This document shows, in pieces, positions 13,202-22,791 of a stretch of 64,000 bases of DNA. The stretch covers positions 434,001 through 498,000 of the forward strand of contig JAGYXB010001106.1 of the NCBI GenBank assembly GCA_022495005.1, in the 5' to 3' direction. Source of the stretch: Rhyacophila brunnea (taxonomy: Eukaryota; Arthropoda; Insecta; Trichoptera; Rhyacophilidae). The notes below the pieces were generated by a model. That model made no database searches. It had not been told where the DNA came from and saw nothing but the letters and a program-made list of their open reading frames with translations. The position numbers and the translations under genes were made by a program. Within the stretch, counting starts at the first letter, position 1, and each line of letters starts with the position of its first letter.

Positions 13202-13460
13202 GTCACTGTTCTGGCAGAAAACACTAATTCGAAAAAATGATATATTGAGTTAGTACCAAAATGTTCCTTATTTCAAACTTTACCGTCTGGAAACCTTCTT
13301 AATAAATAAACCGTCTTTATTTTAAAGTTATCCTTTTTACGATTACTTAATAAACTCACATGATAGACCATTATTTCAAACATTTTAACAACTTCAAAGT
13401 CAAATTACACAAAACAAGTATTCTCCAGTTAGTGTGTTCTGCCAGAACAGAGACGATATT
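13197..13460. mobile_element. MITE with ATATCGTC/GACGATAT TIR
   Basis: The left TIR CTGTTCTGGCAGAA (from 13206, preceded by ATATCGTCA) is mirrored by TTCTGCCAGAACAGAGACGATAT at the right end. TIR length is about 30 bp with two mismatches. The short AT-rich interior is non-coding. It shares its left boundary with the right end of 12934-13201. Confidence 0.7.
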
Positions 13461-14194
13461 GCTATCTGATATCTATTATGGTTTGCTTTAGGCAGGGTTT
13501 AGTTAAAAACCAACCAATTCCATCTGCAATTTTTATTCTTAGTCTAATGAAAACAAATAAATATGACTGATAAAGTTTATTGTACACTATTTATGCCTGA
13601 TGTCCACAGCTATCAAATTAGATTAAAATTGAAAGATATCAAATGTATTAATAATTGTATACGTACTTGCTGTCCCGTGAGATACGACCATTCAATATGG
13701 CCCATGATAAAAATCAAGTTAGACAGCCCTGTCCTAAACTATCTATGTTTAAAATAAATCATTCGAACTCATATTAATTAGTTAACTAAGTAAACGCGGT
13801 TCAGTGCTTTCAAAACACTGCCACGAAAATTCAAGCCACATACGCAGTACCTACCTACAGGTAGGTACGCAAAATAATTGTTTATGTTACTTTCTCTACG
13901 CTCGTGCGAACGAATTACTTTACTGATTAATATTAAAAACTATTCGAGGGTGTAAAAATAAACGCAATGTGCGTGAGGCTTTATTTGTTTCCAAAATATT
14001 ATAATAGCGCGATTTTCCTACAAAAATAACCACTGTAAGTTGAATACCAACACAATTCGAGAAAGGTAAGCTATGAATGACTATGTACAAATATGTATAA
14101 ATACTGTAAATGTTGAGATAAAAAATATTGTAAGATTTTTAAAACAGCATAAGCACAATTTTAACTTATTTTTCGTCAATAAGTACATTCACAT

Positions 14195-14790
14195 TTAATC
14201 AAATACTTCTTCTTTTTCAATTAAAATTCTTTCATAATATTTCATTACTGTATGATCCATATTATGTAGAATGGTGGCAGATTCTTGTAGCAGTGCACGC
14301 AACTCATTTAGGTGTTGGTACCGTTCAGGGAACGCAGTGTTCTGTGGTATCGTTACTTTGAAATGACACTAACACCAGTAATACCGTTCCAAAGAGATTT
14401 TGTCGTGGCCGCAATGCCAGGAGAATCTGTCCCTTCCTCTATCTGCATATGCATGTTCTTAAATCCCTGATTTACCCGCGTAGGACTCTCCAGTTTTTTG
14501 GTCACATACCGCGTAGGGAGAATAACATTTTAGAAACACCCGTGACAATTATTGATCAAGTGTAAGCCGAAGAGAATGGAGAAGAAGCAGTTGAACGGAT
14601 CAAATAAATAGTACACGTCTGGGTTTACACTCTCGGTGCCGCTGGATAACGAAAGGGCTAGATCCGAGTATTGGAGAAGGACTCCAATACTAATGACGAC
14701 CAAACCGTTCAGGTCACAATTCCCAGAGTCATGATATCCCGACAAAGAAGAAGAATGATTCCAACTTACATAACACACATCAGAAGTCAA
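14195..14790 (-). pseudogene. Degenerate coding-like island, family not recognised
   Basis: On the minus strand one frame runs from about 14790 to 14354 with a single in-frame stop (after ...NNCHGCF). It includes hydrophobic DPFNCFFSILFGLHLINN and polar IEEGTDSPGIAATTKSLWNG. One base shift later it continues as KVTIPQNTAFPERYQHLNEL, then a helix-like acidic/basic tail ending ...ERILIEKEEVFD and a stop at 14195-14197. Composition is GC-richer than the flanks. One stop plus one frameshift in about 195 codons is what a decaying gene looks like. I do not recognise the protein; possibilities are a host pseudogene or a transposon ORF. Confidence 0.45.
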
Positions 14791-14825
14791 AGTATGTATA
14801 TCATAATATTATGCATACAAATTGC

Positions 14826-15165
14826 TTAAAATAATAAGTTAGTTGGCGAGGAGTGGCATTCACGGCCACTTACATCGCTGGCACCATGACTTTTCGTGTA
14901 TACTATTGTCTCAGGTAGACAGATAACTGCGTGTAGGTATATTATGCAGAGGAATCCAAGGCGCTCGTGGTTCACGTCAAGTACCAAGTTACGGAAGTGA
15001 GCAACGACCACTTCCGGGCCTGACACCATGACTTTGTACGTATATTATTGTCTCAGGTAGACTGGTCTTTCACAATATGTACACGAAAATGTCAGCACCC
15101 GGTCTATCATGTCATCAATGTCACACGACAGGATGATTGCATCTGAAAGAATCTGTCAACACCTA
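14826..15165 (-). pseudogene. Second coding-like segment with internal duplication
   Basis: The minus strand reads through about 110 codons in one frame with a single stop, including ILSDAIILSCDIDDMIDRVL, FSCTYCERPVYLRQ and a stretch around GPEVVVAHFRNLVLDVNHER. The DNA around TGTCTACCTGAGACAATAGT and GAAAAGTCATGGTG is present twice (14879-14925 and 15023-15064), giving related peptides VYLRQ.YTYKVMVSG and ICLPETIVYTKSHG. It is probably part of the same lost gene as 14195-14790. Family unknown. Confidence 0.35.
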
Positions 15166-15575
15166 AGTTTTACTCAACTATTAAAGTTTATAAACATTTA
15201 CAGACCACTTCTAATGGATACAACTATATTTACGTAAACACTTTTGGGCTTGGCAGCCATTGTTGGTAAATCACCCATAAATCTTTATATAATCAAACAT
15301 TTACAATTTCAGTAAATATAAATCATGCATCGTTCTCCCACCTACATCCTTCATACGAACATACATAAAGAAGTGATTGATACAAATGCGCGAATAGGTA
15401 ATAATTATGTAATAGCAGTACCTATTGCCGTATATATTATATTATCTTTAGTAGATCACTGTTGCACTCTATCATCATTATGAAATCATACAGAAAGTAG
15501 ACGAATATATTATATCATATAAGTAGATACCTACATATTGTACTTACAATTTCAACAATATCGAAAGAAAGTTTA

Positions 15576-15915
15576 CCCCCGTTTCAGACGGGACACCGGT
15601 GTCGCGCTCGTATATAATAAAGAGGCCTTTGTATTCGAATAAAGGGGCTTTTGTATTATGTTTATGAACGCCCAGAGCTAATGAGTCAACGCATAATTTT
15701 GCGATATAAATTAGAACATAAAACTGGCTGCGGTCATAAAAAATGTGTATCGGCGGCTTGAGAATGTAGCGGCCGACGGAAATGTGTACCGGACACGCTT
15801 TGACTCATTAGCTCGGGGCGTTCATAAACATAATACAAAGGCCCTTTTATTCGAATTCAAAGATCTCCTCATTATATACGAGCGCGACACCGGTGTCCCG
15901 TCTGAAACGGGCCTA
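15576..15915. mobile_element. Foldback element with ~115-165-bp arms
   Basis: The left arm (15576 to about 15695) and right arm (about 15750-15915) are inverted copies. Outer sequence is CCCGTTTCAGACGGGACACC, followed by GGTGTCGCGCTCGTATATAA, then GGCCTTTGTATTCGAATAAA and GAGCTAATGAGTCAA. The left arm is truncated internally relative to the right. A copy of one arm lies at 52075-52235. The single frame at 15745-16002 is arm sequence and not a gene. Confidence 0.8.
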
Positions 15916-17140
15916 AATGTTACAATGAACACACAAATCACAAGTTCAGCGTTGTCTCACTATGCAAGTGTTGTACTACCCCACGAACAATGCATATCTT
16001 AATAATATTATGAATATTTGTCTATTATTTTTTTTCTTAAACAATGATGAAACTATCGTATTTCTATTTTTTTAAGTAAATCACCACGTTTGCTCTTTAG
16101 CGGAACGTAATATGGACGTCCACAGAATGGAGGGTAGTTATATTATTAATATACTTTATTACATTACAATGAATGGTTGTTACAAATTCGTCCAATCCAA
16201 AAGGTCCTTGAACTGGACCAAAGACACAATGAAAAAAAAAACAATAAGAATGTATTTTTACTCTACAAACTACTAGCCAACAGTGGGTGCTAGTATAGGT
16301 AATCGAAATATAGCGACTCTTCTATACTTACAGTGTATAATCAACTACTTATTACATACTATTATATGCAATGGACAACGATCTGGTGAATCGCTTTCTA
16401 ATTACATAGGTACCTACTTCATTAGATAAAAGAATTTTCCAAGGTGTAGGACAAAACATTAGTTTCTACCACTATGAAGTTGTTGGAACTCTTGGACTAG
16501 TGACATCTATCATCTCAAAGTACCTAATACTACAGTGTGTATTTTATGTTTTAAAAAAAATTACCTAAGTGGTTTAAAAAGTTTATTTTCTGTTACTGGC
16601 CAGCACTAACTGATGGAATTTCCAACCAACCCTCCCTAATAAGCTGTAAAGGGGGTCTCCTTCCAACTTACAGGGTAAATAATATCAGAGAGCATTTTCA
16701 TGAATATTTGTCATCTCACAACATGCCATAACCATAGCGCATACTAAAAGTAACACGTGTATGAGCATGTTCCTTTTGGATTAAATTATTATTTTGTAGG
16801 GTGAGATTATACTTGGGGCCCTTCTGAAGTTTTTACAAGTACGCAAGTACTCAAGTACTCAGTTTTTGTCAAATAAAATTAGCAAAGTGTGATTGACAGA
16901 CTTTAATTATTACAGTCACTACATCCTAAGTTAAAATTATTGATTGGTCCCTATACAATTTACTTCGCAAAATTCGTAGATGAATGTTGCATATTATTAG
17001 ATTATAGATGATGAAGCCTTCGGTGATTTCCCTTCAACATTGCTAATAATAAGTTTCAGTTTGTCGTAATAATTGTCATTTTACTATGTAACAAAGAATT
17101 TGTATGAAAACTAGTAGACCATGAGCATTGATATATTTTA
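15916..17140. other. Gene-free AT-rich DNA
   Basis: No supported gene, RNA or bounded repeat. Confidence 0.45.
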
Positions 17141-17560
17141 TTTTACAACGTTTTTCTTAGTTCGTATTCTTATTTGTCAGGTATCTTGCAATCGATTTTT
17201 AACTAACTTCCCGACTAGCTAGACATTTGAAACTTTTAGAATATATCAGAACACGATGCCAATGCATTTTTTAAATAGCTTTAGCCATCTTTAAGTAGAA
17301 TTGAATTCATTTTCAGTTAATTCTGTTTTGTATGAAAAGTTATTTAGACACCATTATTGGTTGCTAGGGGTCTGGGGTCCTAGCAACTAAATTATTAATA
17401 TATACGTGCGTTACTATGGAAATCAATATGACAGGTCAAACTTTTAACGTACAAATTTTTTTGATCGTTTAAGCTAGTCAAGTCAAGTTTATATGATTCA
17501 ACAGAAAATTTAAAAACGTTGTATACCTATAAAAAGTTCTTTTTATCTTGTAATTATTTT
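17141..17560 (+). repeat. Dispersed repeat R1, copy A
   Basis: This is one of five copies (others at 27113, 32409, 34558 and 48540). It begins TTTTACAACGTTTTTCTTAG and includes TCTAGCTAGTCGGGAAGTTA in inverse. A central hairpin GGTTGCTAGG...CCTAGCAACTAAATTATTAA follows. It ends AAAAACGTTGTATA then AAAAGTTCTTTTTATCTTGT. Ends ACAACGTTTTT/AAAAACGTTGT are inverted, so it is probably a non-autonomous DNA element of about 0.4 kb. Confidence 0.75.
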
Positions 17561-17831
17561 ACTTTACTTTATATACATTATATTCTTCAAAATCTTTGGT
17601 GGAACTCCGCTGTACAATAATATACTTAAGAATAATGCTAAATTCCACATAGTTTTGATAATGATGTTACAACCGAAATAGCCATCAACGAAATATTTGA
17701 CACCAATGATTCCATTTAAAATGTAATGAACTTCAGTACCTACCTATGCAAGTGAAAATTAATACATATAATACTATAGTTTACTTCAATTTTTGCATAT
17801 TGAGAACAATTGGCAAAATATTGTTTTAGTA

Positions 17832-19039
17832 CAGATGTGGCTAACCTTTTAAATAGGTATGCTTAGGTGCCAAAAATCTAAAACCAATATTAATTGTGTG
17901 TGATGACGTGGGCGTGGTAAGATTATTTTTAAAAAGAAAAACAGAATTCTCCCAGGGTTTTTAGTAGTTCTTCTGCCAAAAAAATTTTACGCCGGAATTT
18001 AAGGAAGTCGACGCAGAATCAAAAACAAAACGTTTTAACTCTTCCTTCGAAAAAAATCCATCTAACTTTTTTTAACTCATCTTCCCTAAAATTATTCATC
18101 AAATTGCCGCTTGTATACTTATGCAGATGCGATTTCTTCTAGTGCGCACGAATTACACAAAGCGAATTTAATTATTGTCACCGATACTATTACGACTGCT
18201 CTTACATTAAGTCTATCTAGGGGTTGCAATACCGGTATTTCAAAACTGGTTTTCAATTATTATTCAATACCGAAAAACCGATTTCAAAAATCACAAATAC
18301 CGGTATTTTCGGTATTAAGAAATCATAAAGTTTAGGTTTTTAGAAAATGAATTTAATGTCATTTTATTCATTACTTAGGTACTACTGTATGTATGCTTCC
18401 AAAACGAAAATATATTGACAAAAAAACAACAAAAGTTAAATAGTGTTAAAACAAAATCCTTCAAATATACAATACATACATGACTTCGAAAAAGAAAACA
18501 TTCGTGGTAAATATTTCCAATTATTTTATAACTCTAATAATTCAGGGTTAATAGTACCTATATCCAACTAACGTTGAATTTGAGAGAGAATTTTCTGTGC
18601 CCGGATTTGTATGATCTTTACATATTTATAAAGGTCAACATAATAAATGTAGGTAGGTACCTACCTACTTAAGATTGCTATAAAATATTGGTTTAAATAG
18701 ATTTTAATAGTTATATTTATTGATAGGTAGTTCTTTTTTTTATAATATGTTTTGACTAATACCGGTATGCAATATGAATTACCGGTCTTGATATGTTCAT
18801 TCGGTATTGCAATCCCTAAGTCTATCGCATCGCTTTCTATCGGTCTAGCTACCTGTTACGTCATATTCTCTGTCAAAACTACTGAACTTCACATTTATAT
18901 GTTATGTTTATACCAAGATTACGTAGACTGCGTGTGGCTGAGATTTTAACATGGGTGGGTTTTACGTAGTTCTACAACTTCACCAGAAATGTCATTTGTG
19001 TCAAATATGGCACTCGTGCCATAGGTTCGAAATCGCTGA
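17832..19039. mobile_element. Outer hAT-like element, interrupted by a second hAT
   Basis: Left end CAGATGTGGCTAACC (17832) and right end GGTTCGAAATCGCTG (to 19039) are related inversely. Just inside the right end is GGCACTCGTGCCATAG, a sub-terminal palindrome like that of 9392-9857. No target duplication is seen. The element is split by the younger hAT at 18218-18818. Confidence 0.5.
18218..18818. mobile_element. Non-autonomous hAT with perfect 8-bp TSD (ATACCGG family)
   Basis: TIRs are TAGGGGTTGCAATACCG on the left and CGGTATTGCAATCCCTA on the right. The exact 8-bp duplication AGTCTATC lies at 18210-18217 and 18819-18826. Interior ATACCGGTATT repeats are shared with 4704-5571. A 20-bp perfect palindrome GTAGGTAGGTACCTACCTAC sits at 18649-18668. 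The frames at 18111-18335 and 18752-18949 are transposon sequence. Confidence 0.85.
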
Positions 19040-19393
19040 TTGGTAAGTAAATGTTTATCATTATCAAGTAAGAGTAAGTACGTATTATATTATACTATAC
19101 ATACTTGCCTCATGCGTCAGTTAAGACGAAAACACTTTCTATCTCAGTTAAATTTGCGGAACAAAATATTGCGAGTAGGTATGTGAAGTTACTGACCCAT
19201 TATGACTGAGAGAAAATTAGAAAACGTAAATAAATAAATAACATGCGTAACAATGCAATTTATTATTACTTAAGTATAAATAATTAATACCTCTTTTGGT
19301 TAAGTGCCAGTGAAATTTTGTTTTAAAGATAATTTAAAGAAATAATAAAATCAATAAGATACTGTGAAGTATTGTTTTTAGAGAATGTACATA

Positions 19394-19553
19394 GGTATAG
19401 GTAAATCGTTTTACAGTGGCACCATGGGTACGGCAAATGCAGCTTGCAGTTGTAGTGGTATTGTTTGCTAGCATTGAAACAGGCATTGTCGCAAGCAATT
19501 GAATACACGCGCGAATCACCTATGGTGCCACTGTAGAATGATTTACCTATACG
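19394..19553. mobile_element. Short palindromic MITE, ~155 bp
   Basis: The left end TATAGGTAAATCGTTTTACA plus GTGGCACCATGGGT is mirrored at the right by ACCTATGGTGCCACTGTAGA plus ATGATTTACCTATA. There are three mismatches over about 33 bp. It is flanked by TA-rich sequence, so a TA target is possible. No coding capacity; the two minus-strand frames here are arm artefacts. Confidence 0.75.
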
Positions 19554-19755
19554 TAGCTTAACGCCTGTCTATTTAATTAAAAGTATATTTTTTCTGAAGT
19601 AATATTACGTAAAAATACTTTTTTCAAGCGGGGAATAGTATCTACCTACCTATTTCGTTTTTCACACCTACTCTGATAAGTAGAGTGCAAACCGTAATAA
19701 TTAGTATATTATTAAGAATATACCTACTTATTATTTTTCTTTAAATAATTATGTA

Positions 19756-19830
19756 AATTTGACCCAGGCGCGAGATTCGAACCCGTGGTAAAGGAACAAG
19801 ATGCGAACCCCTACTCTACGTCGGGTGGTC
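19756..19830 (-). repeat. tRNA-like SINE head remnant
   Basis: The minus strand carries a pol III B-box-like GGTTCGAATCT (from CCACGGGTTCGAATCTCGCG) preceded by a weak A-box-like region. No tRNA cloverleaf can be drawn, so it is more likely a SINE fragment than a tRNA gene. Confidence 0.4.
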
Positions 19831-20144
19831 AATCTCCAATAATTAGGTAGAGATAGAAAACAGCATATTATATAAGTTAGCACAGGTGTGCACCGAACAC
19901 CGTGATACAGAAAAATGATTTAGGGGGAGTGGTCGATTCTGGAAAATATCCATATTGATTTTTATGGTAAAGAAAATCTAGCAGATGCGACTTACGTTCA
20001 CAGTTAGGTACTCCGCCTACTAATAATTATTATAGCCTCTCGTCGCTTCAACTGCGGATTACCGCACTTTCCCAGATACATCCACCATACCCAGATACTC
20101 TGCACTTCGATTCAAGTAATAAACACCTGTCCTGCAGGTATAAT

Positions 20145-20310
20145 TAAGAGTTATTGCGAGCTGTCGCATCCATGAGTGGTTATCGATTGCGCGTGGTTCA
20201 ACGGTCATAATTGTTAGGATCGTTAATGCCCATTTGTGTCATCCGCGATGTCTAATCATTTAGACATGCCGCATCGGAATATTAAAGCAAACATTGGATG
20301 GCCCATATAG
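20145..20310 (-). repeat. Dispersed repeat R6, copy 1 (coding-like)
   Basis: This segment is the reverse-complement relative of 50640-50805: TTATTGCGAGCTGTCGCATC and TTGGATG.CC.ATATAGTTGCAC are shared. Read on the minus strand it gives VNYWCNYMGHPMFALIFRC, which parallels IHLCNYLGHPMIA.IFQCDM at the other copy. The peptide-level match suggests a decayed transposon ORF. Family not identified. Confidence 0.45.
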
Positions 20311-20784
20311 TTGCACCAATAATTGACGAGTGTCACAGTGCTTGCGTGTCACAGAATACGGAGAGGAGTGGGTCAGTCCGCTGAGAACGCTGTTCGACAG
20401 CAAATCAGCCAGGCCACAATCCTCAATGAGTTCCTGAAGAGACTAATTAATAATAAGAAGACGTACCTAATATTTCATTTACCTAAATTATTTGTATATT
20501 TTTCGTTCCTGGGGGAGAGGGTTCGCCGGACCAGAAACCCGCCCTTGTGTTTGCGCTTGAGTTGGCAGTTCCTAAAATAGCACCACTGTCAATAGAATCT
20601 CACAAAAAATACGTGGGTTTAGTTTTAAAATATTTAGTTCACAACACTGCCACCGGTTACCTACTCTAATTTTATTCAGAACTAAAGAAGCGTCTGCACG
20701 ATTTATTTATTCTGTGCGTCATTTTATTCAAATCAACAACCCACTATTATTGGTAAATTTTGAAAGGAAATCATCGAACATGTG

Positions 20785-22791
20785 CAGTGGCGGTTTTAAG
20801 TAACTAATTGGAGGCCGGAGGGGCTGACATGTTTGGAGTTGGAGCAGAGGGTTGGAGCGGACAATTTTTTGAGTTGCTCCGCTCCGGGTAAAAAGTTTTA
20901 AGGGGGGACATGCTCGTCGAAGGTCAAAATTGAGTTTTTATTGTATATTCAAACCATGATCCTGGACACTTCTTAAACGTTGTAGATGATCTATTTATAT
21001 AATTTTGAAGCCTTATTATCCTTTATAGTTATTTTAAACATTTGATGACTGCATAAAGTATTTTTGTTACATAAAATAGTATTCTTTTAAACCTCTCGCT
21101 CTAATGTTTTGAATATAGTCATATTTCGGTACATAACTGTGCAGTGGTGTTAAGATTTTTTACATTTATTAATTTTTAAACGCATTTATAAACCATTAGT
21201 ATAATTTATTATGAGATAATTTTTGTAAAATATTCACGATAAAAAATTATATTGATAATCTCTGTGATCCCAAATTTGACAAGAATTAGGCATTTTATTA
21301 TTCAAAAAATCGGCAAGATTAACACATTTGAAGATGAATCTAAAGATACTTATTATAAGCTATGTTCTTGACCATTCAAGTGTGATAAACATCTTATGAA
21401 TAATGATTGCTTTATAATAATTATTGACCTAAGAATAAGGTAGTGTTTTTTTGAAATACGCCATTTCTTTTGGCATTCCCCAGTGGTTAAGCTACAACAC
21501 ACGGCCGTAGCCATAAATTGACAAACTATAATTGAAGTAGGGAGTAAAATGATATTGACGCGCGTGTTTGAACATGTACCGTTTAAAAAAAAAATAAAAA
21601 AAAAATCGGTTAGGTACATGTTCAAACACGCGCGTTAACATAATTTTACTCCCTAATTTAATTATAGTTTCTCAATTTATGGCTACGGCCGTATGTTGTA
21701 GCTTAACCACTGGGGAATGACAAAAGAAATGGCGTATTTCAAAAAAACACTACCTTATTCTTAGGTCAATAATTATAAAGCAATCATTATTCATAAGATG
21801 TTTATCACACTTGAATGGTCAAAGACATAGCTTATAATAAGTATCTTTAGAATCATCTTCAAATGTGTTAATCTTGCCGATTTTTGAATAATAAAATGCC
21901 TAATTTTCGTCAAATTTGGGATCACAGAGATTATCAATATAATTTTTTATCGTAAATATTTTACAAAAATTATCTCGTAATAAATTATACGAATGGTTTT
22001 ATAAATGCGTTTAAAAATTAATAAATGTAAAAAATTTTAACACCACTGCACAGTTATGTACCGAAATATGGCTATATTCTAAAAACATTAGAGCGAGAGG
22101 TTTAAAAGAATACTATTTTATGTAACAAAAATACTTTATGCAGTCATCAAATATTTAAAATATCTATAAAGGATAATAAGGCTTCAAAATTATATAAATA
22201 GATTATCTACAACGTTTAAGGAGTGTCCAGGGATCATGGTTTGAAAATACAATAAAAACTCAATTTTGACCTTCGACGAGCATGTCCCCCCTTAATAGGT
22301 ACCTATTATTATGTATATTGTATACAAATGTTAATGTTATTCTTGAAATGGTAAGGTTAATTATTCATTCATTCATATAATAATTATATAAAACAAAATA
22401 TTCCAACATCAAATCGTCTTTCATTAAGTATCTGCCTCTTCTATAAAAAAGTGAGGTTATTTATTACCCAGCAGTGTTGCCGTATTTCAAATACGAAAGT
22501 GTTGCAGTGTAAAATATAATATTTTAGTTGGATTTAGGGCGAAAATTTAATAATAAAAAAAACATCCGGAGCAGTGGAGCACTAGAAATTGTAGGTGCTC
22601 CGGGTAAAAAAAACATTGCTCCACTGCTCCGTGCCCCTGCTCCGAGCTCCGCTCCAACGCTCTGGTTTGGAGCTCCCCTTGCAACAATATCGCTTTTGTG
22701 ACAATCAATGGGTATTAAAAACATAGCAATTATTACTCATATAATTATTTTGAGACGTTGGTAGGTACTATATTCATTGAAATCGCCACTG
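20785..22791. mobile_element. Outer hAT-like element split by a foldback element
   Basis: Left end CAGTGGCGGTTTTAA (20785) and right end TTGAAATCGCCACTG (to 22791) are inverse with two mismatches. The inner flanks share GGAGC/GCTCC-rich sequence (GCTCCGGGTAAAAA at 20880 and 22596). No clear TSD is seen (AACATGTG versus AATTATTG). The large foldback at 20898-22295 is inserted inside it. Confidence 0.6.
20898..22295. mobile_element. 1.4-kb TTAA-bounded foldback element
   Basis: Two arms of about 679 bp (20902-21580 and 21613-22291) are near-identical inverted copies separated by a 32-bp A-rich spacer. The ends read TTAA-GGGGGGACATGCTCGTCG and, in inverse, ...CATGTCCCCCC-TTAA (TTAA at 20898-20901 and 22292-22295). 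TTAA could be a target duplication, as in piggyBac-type insertion, although the terminal G-run is not the usual piggyBac end. No coding sequence. Half of an arm recurs at 28503-28811. Frame 21353-21625 is arm sequence. Confidence 0.9.

Noticed and set aside
15745..16002. 85-codon plus-strand frame
   Set aside because: It is the right arm of the foldback at 15576-15915.
21353..21625. 90-codon minus-strand frame
   Set aside because: It lies within a foldback arm and runs into its A-rich spacer. Not a gene.
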